Shown: positions 1 to 7,958, counted from the stretch's first letter. The stretch is 21,933 bases of DNA from Cymbomonas tetramitiformis (GCA_001247695.2 LGRX02031527.1:1-21933), one strand, 5' to 3'. A program made the numbers and translations. The notes: a model not told the origin generated them from the sequence alone.

Positions 1-1839
1 TTGCATCTTTAACTCAAACAATTCATAGGAATATACATATGCCTGAAAAATCAATAGGAATATTGAGTACTATTACCAAAGGCAAACAACAATCAAAAAT
101 AGGAGACAAATGGTTGGAGTATATAAGGCATACAAATAAAATAGAAAATCTAATAAAAGAATACAAAATTCCTAATTTTTATTTTGGGAATAATGCAAGA
201 CATAAATATGTAGACGCTTATGACCCTGCAACGAATACAATTTATGAATTTTTAGGAGATTATTGGCACGGAAATCCTAAAGTGTACAAAAACAAAATGT
301 TTAGAAAAACAACTTCAATAAAACATTTTTTCAATTAAATGAAGAAACAAATAAAAGGTTAGAAAAATTAAAAGAATTAGGATACAATGTCCTATACATT
401 TGGGTGTAATGATTTATGAAAGCACGATAAAAATGTTATTGATTTTTTAAATACATATAATATACCAATACATTTTAGAGATGCATTATTTGGTGGTAGA
501 ACAGATCCTAAAAAATTATACCATAAATGTAAGGAAGGGGACATAATTAGGTATGTAGATTTTACAAGTTTGTATCCTTGGGTTTTAAAATATTGTTTAT
601 TTCCATTTGGACATCCTTCAAAAATATATAATGAAATCGACTTATTAGGTATAAGAAATATAGAACAATTTTTTGGGGTTATAAAGTGTACCATTATTCC
701 TCCAAATGATTTGGAAATGGCTGTGTTACCATTAAGGACCCGGGGACAGTCCAAGATGGAAAAGCTTACATTTCCATTGACAAAAATGACTGGAACTTGG
801 TGCACTGAAGAAGTAAAATTAGCTTTGAAAAAAGGTTATGTGATAGAAACAATTCATCAAGTTGTACACTGGGAAAATACATCTTATAAAATATTTGAAA
901 GTTTTATTAATACTTTTTTAAAAATAAAACAAGAGGCAAACGATTATCCTGAGTGGGTACAAAATGACGAAGATAAAAATTTGTATATAAAAAAATATTT
1001 TGAGAAAGAAGGAATATCGTTAGACAAAGAAAATATATATAAAAATGAAGGAATGAGAACTATAGCCAAACTTTTTCTTAATAATTTATGGGGAAGATAT
1101 TGCTTGAAACCTAACAAAAGACAAAATAAATATTGCAACAATGCTGAGATATACGACATTTTATCAGATTCTAGAAATGATAATGTTGTTATTCAACCTA
1201 TTCCACAAGTAAATGATGATGTGAAATATCACATAGGATTTAATATATTATATGAATATGCTGAAACAAATTTTAGTGTGATTGAAGTTATTGGTGTTTT
1301 TACTACCGCTTATGCAAGAATTAAATTGTACAATTTAATGGATGATGTAGGATTTGAAAATGTATTATATCACGATACGGACTCGGCGATTTATATTGAA
1401 AACAAAAAAAAATATACATATTTACAAAGAACAATTAGGAGACTTTTTAGGCGAATTAACTGATGAATTAGGTAATAAAAAATGCATTGAGTATGTAGCC
1501 ACAGCACCTAAATCATATTCATTATTATTTGATGATAAAACAACAATGACTAAAGTAAAAGGTTTTTCATTAAATTTTCAAAATTCACAAAGCTTGAATC
1601 ATAATGAAATGAAAAATATGATTTTAAATGATAAAGACAAAGTAATACAAATAAATTATGATGTTTTGAGAAAGCCTAAAAAAACATCACTTATCAATAA
1701 ACAATATGCAGCTCTTGGAATTGAAACAACAAATGAAACAAAAACATTTTCATTGAATTACGATAAAGGATTTATTCAGTGGGAAACATATAATATATTA
1801 CCTTGGGGACACAAAGATATTGTTAATGACAATAAATAA
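1..1839 (+). pseudogene. Protein-primed family B DNA polymerase (Polinton/adintovirus type), 5' partial and broken
   Basis: This is the replicative DNA polymerase of a virus-like element; family members copy linear DNA from a protein primer. The frame is open from the left edge of the window, so the N-terminal exonuclease part probably lies outside. Residues around 225-280 carry the EFLGDYWHGNP signature seen in Polinton and linear-plasmid polymerases. Motif A (DFTSLYP) is at about 558-581, a motif B-like NNLWGRY at about 1081-1101 and motif C (HDTDS) at 1371-1385. The frame changes in a T run near 320-327, again near 400, meets an in-frame TGA at 417-419, and shifts once more in an A run near 1404-1413, after which the C-terminal part reads to 1839. 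The integrase starts 18 bp downstream. With several independent breaks the gene is almost certainly inactive, unless the homopolymer breaks are sequencing errors. The family assignment is firm; the exact relative is not. Confidence 0.88.
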
Positions 1840-1857
1840 GTATTATTATATTAAACA

Positions 1858-3009
1858 ATGAGTAAATCAATTTCTGAAAAAGAAATACAAAAGTTTTATT
1901 TAGATCCTGAAATAGGATTGAGTGGTGTATCATCATTTACAACTAAATTAAAATCTCGTGGGTATAAAGTTACCGAAAAGCAAGTCAAAGAAGCTATTGA
2001 AGCCACTGAGCTTAATCAAACATTTTCCCAAAAAAAGAAATTGAATAGAAAAGAATTGTTTCCTATTTATGGTAAAGACCCTAATAAAAATTATATTCAA
2101 GCTGATTTAGCATTTAAACCAAATGTTAAAAGACAAAATAGAGGATTTTCTGTAATTTTAACGGCTATTAATGTTAACACAAGAACGGCTTATGCATATG
2201 CACTAAAATCAAAAACGGTCAAAGATAAAAATAATAAAAACATTGAAGGTGCTGAGGGAATTATACCGGTTTTTAAAAAAATAATAAAAGATTCAAAAAT
2301 GAATGTATTGACAACGGACAACGGTTCTGAGTTTACGAACAAAGCTATGAAAAAGTTATTAAAAGATAATGATATTGAACACTATTTAAATGAGCCTGAT
2401 GACCATTCAACTATGGGTATGATTGGAAGATTTAATAAAACATTGAAAATAAAATTAGATGCGAACTCTGCAAGTAAAGATAGCGTGAATTGGGTTGATT
2501 ATTTAGACTCTATTGTTAAAAATTATAATAGCACACAAAATGTTGGAAATATTAATAGGTCCGCGCCTGATAATATGTCATATACAAAAATAATTAGAAA
2601 TATTTTATTAAAAAGAAATAAATTGACCGAACTTCTTGAAAAAGTAGGTATAAAACCTGGAGATAAAGTAAGAATTAAAATTAAAACTAAAACATTTGAT
2701 AAAGAGTCTCAAAAATGGTCTACAAAAATATATAAAGTAAAATCAATAAAAGGATTAAGTTATGTTATTGAGGATGGTAATGAGACTTTAGCTAGACGAT
2801 ATAAACCAAGAGAATTATTAGAAGTCAAAGGAAATGCTTCTAACAAAAAGACTAATGAACCCACGGTAAAAGAATTAGTAGTGAAACAAAATAAAAAAGA
2901 AAGAACTTTGAAGAAAGAAGGAGTTTCATCTTCCAATAGAATTTCTAAAAGAACACGAAGTCAAAATAAAAATAATAAAGATAATGAAACAGAAATTGAT
3001 TTACGATAA
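1858..3009 (+). CDS. Retroviral-type integrase (rve, Polinton/Maverick-like) with altered catalytic triad
   Basis: The 383-residue protein has an N-terminal helical part (1-60), an RNase H-fold integrase core (about 75-245) and a C-terminal SH3-like segment (about 265-320: GDKVRI, then WSTKIYKVKSI). It ends in a Lys/Arg-rich tail. Integrases of this family join the linear element to host DNA using a D,D-35-E triad. The first Asp is D83 (YIQADLAF) and the second is D154 (TTDNGSEF). Exactly 35 residues separate D154 from position 190, where the Glu should stand, but it is Gly (MIGRFNKTLK, codon GGA at 2425-2427). One base change would explain this. The reading frame is otherwise intact, unlike the polymerase just upstream. 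Adjacent polymerase and integrase genes on one strand are typical of Polinton-type elements. The inferred state is an intact ORF with a dead active site. Confidence 0.9.
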   Translation: MSKSISEKEIQKFYLDPEIGLSGVSSFTTKLKSRGYKVTEKQVKEAIEATELNQTFSQKKKLNRKELFPIYGKDPNKNYIQADLAFKPNVKRQNRGFSVILTAINVNTRTAYAYALKSKTVKDKNNKNIEGAEGIIPVFKKIIKDSKMNVLTTDNGSEFTNKAMKKLLKDNDIEHYLNEPDDHSTMGMIGRFNKTLKIKLDANSASKDSVNWVDYLDSIVKNYNSTQNVGNINRSAPDNMSYTKIIRNILLKRNKLTELLEKVGIKPGDKVRIKIKTKTFDKESQKWSTKIYKVKSIKGLSYVIEDGNETLARRYKPRELLEVKGNASNKKTNEPTVKELVVKQNKKERTLKKEGVSSSNRISKRTRSQNKNNKDNETEIDLR

Positions 3010-3021
3010 TTTTTTTAAATT

Positions 3022-3040
3022 AGATTATATATATATAATT
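3022..3040 (+). promoter_or_regulatory. AT-rich putative promoter before the small basic gene
   Basis: A TATATATATAATT tract ends directly at ATG 3041. Similar tracts precede the starts at 3268 and 7337. The recurrence at three consecutive genes of the AT-rich element suggests an element-specific promoter with a very short leader. The surrounding DNA is AT-rich, so chance similarity is possible. Confidence 0.4.
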
Positions 3041-3238
3041 ATGGTAAGAGCAAATCAAACACAAGCTCAACGAAGACTTAATAATAGAATTTATTGTGGG
3101 TACAAGGACCCTGCACCATCAGGTCGTCCGCTTGGAAATCAAATTCAATGCAAAGCTAGTGGTCAATTAAGACGTTTTGGAAGGATTTTAAGAGCACCTC
3201 ATCCAGCCGATAGGCAACAAAATAGACGAAGACGATAA
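3041..3238 (+). CDS. Small basic protein of the virus-like element
   Basis: A 65-residue, Arg-rich protein with a Gln/Arg-rich N-terminus (RANQTQAQRRLNN), two Cys and a C-terminal run of Arg. I do not recognise a family. The start at 3041 is preferred over the longer frame from 2984 because the longer one overlaps the integrase, and because ATG 3041 directly follows an AT tract (TATATATATAATT) also seen before the next gene. The strong positive charge would suit a DNA-packaging or core protein, but this is only inference from composition and context. Confidence 0.6.
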   Translation: MVRANQTQAQRRLNNRIYCGYKDPAPSGRPLGNQIQCKASGQLRRFGRILRAPHPADRQQNRRRR

Positions 3239-3267
3239 TTTTATATAATATATATAATATATATAAT
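3239..3267 (+). promoter_or_regulatory. AT-rich putative promoter before the 3268 gene
   Basis: The whole 29-bp gap between two genes is built from repeated TATATAAT units, and the last one abuts ATG 3268. It is the clearest of the three similar tracts in the virus-like element. Confidence 0.45.
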
Positions 3268-3857
3268 ATGAGAAAGATTTTGACTGATGATATTGTTAGA
3301 CAATATTGTTTAAATGAATCAGGGTTTAAAAATGCTGCATCAAATAAATCAATTTTTAAAGGGTATTCTAATTTAGCATCAAAAAATTATTCAATGACTG
3401 CACCTTCTCAGAATTCTGTGGACTTTTATAATTCAATTTCACAAACTTCATTTATAAATCCATCTGATTCGATTCAAATTTTAAAACGAAATGATGTTAA
3501 TGTTTTTGTCCCGGAAAATTATACGAGAGCGGACAATTTACAAAGGTTTGCAGATTTAAGTGAATCTGATGTAGAAACTCCAATAAGAACTCCTATATCA
3601 CCTGAATCTGAATTTGAAGAAGAAGAAGATTTTTTGAATGAATTAGAAACTAGTCAGTTAAATTTTAGATTAAACAGTTTACAAAAAGATATACGAATTT
3701 CACCATCACCATTAAATACTCCAGAAAATCAAGGCGAGTCAGGTAGTTCTAGAAGAACCGTTGTGAATCCTGTATTTCAACAAGCTTTATTCAATGCAGC
3801 TATGAAAAATCAAGAAGACGATAATGACATTAGTGGTGTTCAATATATGGGTGTCGA

Positions 3858-3907
3858 GGTAGCCCCTCATTTGTGTCGCACGGGGTATTTTATTTGTCGT
3901 GTCGCAA
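3858..3907 (+). repeat. Left terminal inverted repeat of the 3.4-kb transposon
   Basis: It starts GGTAGC and carries a TGTCGCAC motif followed by the 25-base inner part (3883-3907) that is identical to the complement of 7198-7222. The target duplication TGGGTGTCGA lies directly outside at 3848-3857. Confidence 0.92.
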
Positions 3908-4089
3908 AAGATTCGTTTATATTAACGACGCTTCGCAGCTTTTTCAGAAATATGCTGTTTTTCATTTCGTTTCCCTTAAAGGAGCGAAACAGGTTTCCTG
4001 GAAAAAAGTGACATCAACAGGCCACACCGCAGGAGCTGTCCCTCAAAAATTATGCCGTTGGAAATTTTTCGAAAATTTTCTGCCCATGT

Positions 4090-4109
4090 CAGCAGTCCTA
4101 CCCCGGATT
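4090..4109 (+). repeat. 20-bp repeat CAGCAGTCCTACCCCGGATT, copy 1 of 5
   Basis: The core is exact here and at 5397-5416, 5496-5515, 5564-5583 and 5723-5742. This copy and the one at 5496 share a longer context continuing into TGTCGAGCGCTCGCGC and TTTACCGGCCAAT, so they form one subtype. The other three continue into CGACCG or CGGCCG and a GACAACGAGAGA motif. Confidence 0.85.
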
Positions 4110-4551
4110 GTGTCGAGCGCTCGCGCTTTACCGGCCAATACAGTTCTTGCATCATTAAATTCCTCATTTTAAATTCTGAGGACCGCGAGGCATCGCGAGG
4201 GCACGCGCGAGGAGTTCTTGGAACTGTGGCCGCAAAAATTTCCGGACATAAATCGAGGAGTGAGGAGCATCGGGGTTTGCATCTTCTCACGGAAGTTCCC
4301 GAAATTCGGAGTGACACGTCGGAAAAACCAAGTTCCACGTCAGATAGCCGACCGCGTTGACCCGGAAGGACCCTTTGAAACATGCGTCGGGCTGCTGTCC
4401 GCACATGAATTTTGGCAATTACTTTGCAAATTTCGCAACATGTATCACAACATTTTAAACATGTTTTCACTGTGATATATGTGCGTCGTTTGACACTCGA
4501 AACGTAGCGAAAGAAGCCGTACTTCGCGTTTTAGGATGCTCGCCGGGAGTG

Positions 4552-4568
4552 AGTACCCTTGCGGTACT
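4552..4568. other. Hairpin inside the transposon
   Basis: AGTACC (4552-4557) pairs perfectly with GGTACT (4563-4568) across a 5-base loop. It lies 5' of a more elaborate fold at 4653-4759. Confidence 0.5.
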
Positions 4569-4652
4569 AAACGATTGCGTAGCGAGATGTACAGAGATGA
4601 GTCTCCGCCAAGTTTTCACGCAAAGTTAGCTTAAGTTAACGTTGCGTGATAG

Positions 4653-4759
4653 CGCGTTTGGCGTTATTCCATCCGTATTCGCGGATGTGAGCAAGCCGCG
4701 AAGGGGGTTCGCATTGCGGACTTCAAACGCGTTTTGGGCATCCGCGTTTCTGCGGATGC
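4653..4759. other. Nested inverted repeats, possible structured RNA or DNA cruciform
   Basis: An outer stem CGCGTTTG (4653-4660) pairs with CAAACGCG (4724-4731). Inside it sit two hairpins, CATCCG/CGGATG (4670-4675 with 4682-4687) and GCGAA/TTCGC (4698-4702 with 4708-4712). A third hairpin, GCATCCGC/GCGGATGC (4738-4745 with 4752-4759), follows. All arms are perfect. This resembles a multibranched fold. Whether it acts as RNA, as DNA bound by a transposase, or has no function cannot be read from sequence alone. Confidence 0.5.
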
Positions 4760-5324
4760 TCAAGACAACGACTGAAACTAACTTCACTACATACTTATAA
4801 AGTGTTGGAGAGAGTTGCACGCTGTTCGAACACTCATAAGTTTGAGACTGCAAAACGTTTGTTCCAATTGCCCCGTTTATAGCGGTACAATGATGAATAC
4901 GTGCGGGGATCTTTACGCACGCGCTCATGTCCAATAAAAAAGTTCACTGCGGAAAACACAATGGAAAGTATCATTACGAAGTTATAGGTCTTATAACTTC
5001 GGAATAATATCATAATCATAGGCTCACCGTAGCAGAAATATCAAGTTATTAAGCGGTGCTTGGGACGCAACATCAGGCTGAACCGAGCTCGGTTTGAAAT
5101 TCTGAACTCGGCAGATATGACTCCACGTGGCTCAAATTTATTCGCTTGCCCAGCGCGAGGACTCCACAAAACGAGGAGAAAAGTTTGAGACACCTCTGGA
5201 GGTGGCTGAAAATTTGTTCCTCGTTCCTTGTTCTGAAGATCAGTATAAATGATATATAAATGATATAAATGGTCGCTTTTGAGGATTTAGGAATAAAGAT
5301 GCAAAGTTCGCGCGCGGGCAGAAT

Positions 5325-5353
5325 CCTCGTCCAGAATGGCATTCTGGACGAGG
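5325..5353. repeat. Perfect 14-bp inverted repeat with a one-base centre
   Basis: CCTCGTCCAGAATG at 5325-5338 is followed by one G and then its exact complement at 5340-5353. The sequence that follows (about 5350-5374) is an inverted near-copy of 4141-4165, so this palindrome marks a rearrangement junction within the transposon. Confidence 0.8.
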
Positions 5354-5396
5354 AAATTAATGATGCAAGAACTGTAATCATGATACGATAGCATAT

Positions 5397-5834
5397 CAGC
5401 AGTCCTACCCCGGATTCTTTCGACCGACAACGAGAGAAACGTTTAACAATTCAAAATTATACCACGAAGATATATATGCTGTTTTTCATCCATGTCAGCA
5501 GTCCTACCCCGGATTTTGTCGAGCGCTCGCGCTTTACCGGCCAATCATGATACGATAGCATCTCAGCAGTCCTACCCCGGATTCTTTCGACCGATCGTTC
5601 GTAACCGACAACGAGAGACACGGGTAACAATTCCATATTTTACCCCGAAGATATGTGGAATTTACAATTATGAATTTGTCGCAAAACTGCTCTAACAGGT
5701 TTACCGATCTCAACATCATCATCAGCAGTCCTACCCCGGATTGTTTCGGCCGATCGCTAGTAACCGACAACGAGAGACACGGGTAACAATTCCATATTTT
5801 ACCCCGAAGATATGCGGAATTTACAATTATTTAC
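5397..5834 (+). repeat. Cluster of direct repeats containing the 20-bp core
   Basis: Four copies of CAGCAGTCCTACCCCGGATT start at 5397, 5496, 5564 and 5723. The units starting at 5564 and 5723 are about 110 bp of near-identical sequence at a period of 159 bp (GACAACGAGAGACACGGG, then TTTTACCCCGAAGATATG). The 5397 unit is a diverged, shorter version. The spacing suggests repeated local duplication inside the transposon. Confidence 0.85.
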
Positions 5835-6187
5835 GCATCTCGTCATTCAAGATCATCTCACCACTCCTATCGGCGGCGCGGCCCGGACAAAAGTGGATAT
5901 GGTATGATCCTGGTCGGCAATGTTTTCATTTTTCTCCAAGCTCTTATCTTGCGCCTACCTGCTCGCTGTCTCAGCGCGCGGCTTGTGTTTTTGTTTGATT
6001 AATGATTTTTGCGCGCTACTTTTCTTTAGCGATATTTCATATCGAGCATGTTTTCGTGTGCATGCGTGGAACCCGGCGGGGGGGCGTTCCTGCGATGTTC
6101 TTCCATGAGCCGCATCCCACCAGCAGCCCATCCTGCGATACATGGATGATTGGAGGCCGTCGGGCGTCTTTGCATCCTGCCTGACGG

Positions 6188-6255
6188 TTTGGGTTCAATT
6201 TTCAACAGGAATTCTTCCTTCCTGAGCAGCGCTCTGTTTTTTGCAGGTTTATGCT
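6188..6255 (+). repeat. Degenerate tRNA-like module, copy 1 of 3
   Basis: TTGGGTTCAATTTTCAA is a weak T-arm-like sequence, followed by a pyrimidine run and TTTTTTGCAGGTTT. Two better copies follow at 6407 and 6667. This copy alone would not be called. Confidence 0.3.
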
Positions 6256-6406
6256 GTGCCTTTTCTGAAGGCGCCAGCAACGGCCATAGTGTATAATTCA
6301 TGCTGTGCCTTTTCTGAAGCCGCCAGCAACGTTCCTGGCGGCATCTTTCCCTCTGGCCCTACTAAGCTGAAGGGGTGCTTGGAGACCGGCGGGATTCTCC
6401 GACGGG

Positions 6407-6461
6407 TTGGGTTCGATTCCCAACGTCTTTACTAACCAGCGTTTCGTTTTTTGCAGGTTTT
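6407..6461 (+). repeat. tRNA-like B-box module, copy 2 of 3
   Basis: TTGGG, loop TTCGATT, CCCAA (6407-6423) forms an exact tRNA T-arm and fits the RNA polymerase III B-box. TTTTTTGCAGGTTTTG follows about 25 bp downstream. I could not find a complete tRNA fold or a convincing A-box at the right distance, so this is not called a tRNA gene; a tRNA-derived SINE relic is possible. Confidence 0.45.
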
Positions 6462-6666
6462 GTTTTTTACGCCGAGCATCCTTTTATGCCGCCAGCAGAG
6501 TGCTCGCGGCATCCTGTGACTTCCAGCTCTGTTTAGGTTTCGCCGATTATTGATGTTCAGAATTTTAGATTTTCCACCCACTGTTCCGCTGCTGTTTCCA
6601 AAACGTCTATTTTCTACGTAGACGCCCACCCGAGGGTGAAATGCGGACAGCAGTTGGCTGTCGGTA

Positions 6667-6725
6667 TTGGGTTCGATCCCCAACGTCCTGACTGATTCGC
6701 TGTTCGTGTGCTGCAGGAAACGTTT
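6667..6725 (+). repeat. tRNA-like B-box module, copy 3 of 3
   Basis: TTGGG, loop TTCGATC, CCCAA (6667-6683) again forms a perfect T-arm. It is followed by AACGTCCTGACT and TGCTGCAGG, parallel to copy 2 (AACGTCTTTACT, then TTTTGCAGG). The shared context shows that the modules are duplicates, not chance B-boxes. Confidence 0.45.
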
Positions 6726-7103
6726 TGGTTCTGAAGATTTCGGAACGTGCGCTGTGCTCTAGTTTCCTAGTTTAGATTTTCATATCGCCCTCGGGTAGTT
6801 GAATCCTTGTATTAGAAACTAGCAGCCTAGTAGTAATAAGTATTTATGCTAATATTTTTTAAGAGAGTAATCGGTTTTTCTCTTAGTATCTTTATCCATA
6901 TGAAATGCTTGCTTGCTTGCTACTCATGTATGCCTCGTGCTATATGAATGTCCCCAAGTGATCGTATAATACACCTGTGTTTTATGTAATATTCGCGGTA
7001 CTACTCGTTCAGTAATTTTGTTTTTCAAGTCATAATCGCGGTACTATTCGTTTGTGTTCCCCCTAGCTTAATTTCATTTTCGGAAATTCTCTGTGAATTT
7101 TCA

Positions 7104-7176
7104 CGACAGAAATGAGCGTGGTCCTCATGATTGTCGCACCTGCGACAGACATGAGCCCCCAGCTCATTTCTGTCGC
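7104..7176. other. Two tandem hairpins next to the right TIR
   Basis: Arms at 7104-7116 and 7124-7136 pair at 10 of 13 positions. Arms at 7142-7156 (GCGACAGACATGAGC) and 7162-7176 pair at 14 of 15. Both hairpins use the same CGACAGA...ATGAG motif, related to the TGTCGCAC motif of the TIR, so they look like subterminal repeats that a transposase could bind. Confidence 0.6.
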
Positions 7177-7197
7177 ACGGTATAATTCCAATCTGTC

Positions 7198-7247
7198 TTG
7201 CGACACGACAAATAAAATACCCGGTGCGACAAATTTGAAGTGCTACC
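7198..7247 (-). repeat. Right terminal inverted repeat of the 3.4-kb transposon
   Basis: The complement of the left end with six mismatches in 50. The second copy of the target duplication follows at 7248-7257. Two hairpins with related CGACAGA motifs lie just inside. Confidence 0.92.
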
Positions 7248-7315
7248 TGGGTGTCGATGTCAGTCCTATTTCAACAAGATTACAACGTGCAAAAAATAAT
7301 AAGCAGCTATGAAAA

Positions 7316-7336
7316 ATAATATATAATAATATATAA
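7316..7336 (+). promoter_or_regulatory. AT-rich putative promoter before the 7337 gene
   Basis: AATATATAATAATATATAA lies directly before ATG 7337, matching the tracts before 3041 and 3268. It belongs to the resumed viral segment, not to the transposon. Confidence 0.4.
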
Positions 7337-7549
7337 ATGACGCGAGCTGAATGGAATGAAACATTGAAAAAATGTGCAAAAGAATATCATTCTAAAAAGG
7401 GTACACAGCCTAGAAAAAGATATTCAAAGAAATCAAGCAAGAATAAATTTATGAAACAAAGTCCACAGCCTCAAGTAATTTCAAAACCTCTTGTAAATCG
7501 TCCAATAAATCAAAGAGGTGCTCGCTTTCCTTTTGGTCTTGTAATATAA
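7337..7549 (+). CDS. Small Lys-rich protein of the virus-like element
   Basis: A 70-residue, strongly basic protein (KKSSKNKF near residue 35) with Pro/Gln spacers and a hydrophobic end (FPFGLVI). I recognise no family. It follows the interrupted 3268 gene by 24 bp in the same orientation, and its AT-rich composition matches the viral segment. Like the product of 3041 it could bind nucleic acid, but only its charge supports this. Confidence 0.55.
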   Translation: MTRAEWNETLKKCAKEYHSKKGTQPRKRYSKKSSKNKFMKQSPQPQVISKPLVNRPINQRGARFPFGLVI

Positions 7550-7563
7550 ATTTGTGTATTCAT

Positions 7564-7600
7564 AAAAAAGACTCTTTTATTTTCAAAAGACTTTTTTATA
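7564..7600. terminator. Hairpin repeat, copy 1: possible transcript-end signal
   Basis: AAAAAGACTCTTTT and AAAAGACTTTTTT flank a short ATTTTC loop and pair with one bulge. The hairpin lies 15 bp after the stop of the 7337 gene. Copies recur at 7673-7704 and 7842-7875. Hairpins mark transcript ends in some large DNA viruses; applying this here is inference. Confidence 0.4.
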
Positions 7601-7734
7601 ATGAGCGAGTAAATGTTTGTATATACTTTAATAATATATTTTTACTTATTGTAAATTTATTGTACATTTCTTAAAAGACTCTTTTATTTTCAAAAGACTT
7701 TTTTATAATGAGTGAATGTTGGTATATATTTGTA

Positions 7735-7833
7735 TAACATATTTTTACTTATTGTAAATTTATTGTATAACATATTTTTACTTATTGTAAATTTATTGTA
7801 TAACATATTTTTACTTATTGTAAATTTATTGTA
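7735..7833 (+). repeat. 33-bp tandem repeat, three perfect copies
   Basis: Units start at 7735, 7768 and 7801 with TAACATATTTTTACTTATTG and end ATTTATTGTA. The three are identical, so the expansion is recent. A single related copy lies at about 7633-7665. Confidence 0.95.
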
Positions 7834-7958
7834 CATTTCTTAAAAGACTCTTTTTATTTTCAAAAGACATTTTTATAATGAGTGAATGTTTGTATGTTGT
7901 AAATATTTTTATAACAAAAATTTTCCACTTAAAGAGTAAGACTTCATAAGGTAGAACA

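Larger units (their letters stand above)
3858..7247. mobile_element. 3390-bp non-autonomous DNA transposon with ~50-bp TIRs
   Basis: The left end (3858-3907) and the inverted right end (7198-7247) match at 44 of 50 positions, and the inner 25 are identical. Both ends start GGTAGC. The flanks TGGGTGTCGA at 3848-3857 and 7248-7257 are a perfect 10-bp target site duplication. An equally valid reading is an 8-bp duplication GGGTGTCG with termini AGGTAGC. The insertion splits an AT-rich viral gene and its base composition is clearly more GC-rich. No ORF inside resembles a transposase. GG termini with long TIRs and an 8-10-bp duplication fit Mutator-like elements best and Merlin-like ones as an alternative; the superfamily is not settled. 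The interior is repeat-rich, with structured stretches and tRNA-like modules listed separately. Confidence 0.9.
3268..7312 (+). pseudogene. Unrecognised acidic protein gene interrupted by a 3.4-kb transposon
   Basis: The gene starts at 3268 and reads to the insertion point at 3857. The remaining 55 bp resume at 7258 and end at the stop at 7310-7312. Dropping the element and one copy of the 10-bp target duplication leaves 645 bp, an exact multiple of three, so the ancestral product had 214 residues. The first part is Ser/Asn-rich. The middle holds a Glu-rich stretch (EFEEEEDF, near residue 115) flanked by Ser/Thr-Pro motifs, and the end is basic. I recognise no family. The present allele reads into the transposon's left inverted repeat and stops at 4011, giving a 247-residue chimera that loses the last 18 native residues. 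The position among Polinton-like genes suggests an accessory or virion protein, but that is a guess. Confidence 0.75.
7564..7875 (+). repeat. Intergenic direct repeats carrying the hairpin
   Basis: Three hairpin copies start near 7566, 7673 and 7842. Each is followed by TTTTTATAATGAG(C/T)GA. The first two are about 107 bp apart, with homologous sequence between them. The larger distance to the third is explained by expansion of a 33-bp unit within. No coding sequence is seen from 7550 to 7958. Confidence 0.8.

Noticed and set aside
392..1159. Minus-strand ORFs of 137 and 71 residues over the polymerase
   Set aside because: They are antisense shadows of recognised polymerase motifs and have no family resemblance.
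3873..4475. Several overlapping ORFs of 85-164 residues on both strands
   Set aside because: They lie in the GC-rich transposon interior, overlap each other in many frames, and carry no motif; composition explains them.
6407..6683. True tRNA genes at the two T-arm motifs
   Set aside because: No acceptor stem, D-arm or anticodon arm could be built at the required distances.
3858..7247. The 3.4-kb insert as a self-splicing intron or an intein
   Set aside because: It has terminal inverted repeats and a target duplication and lacks an in-frame coding interior, which fits transposition, not splicing.
7112..7312. 66-residue ORF as an independent gene
   Set aside because: It joins transposon sequence to the last codons of the interrupted viral gene by chance of frame.
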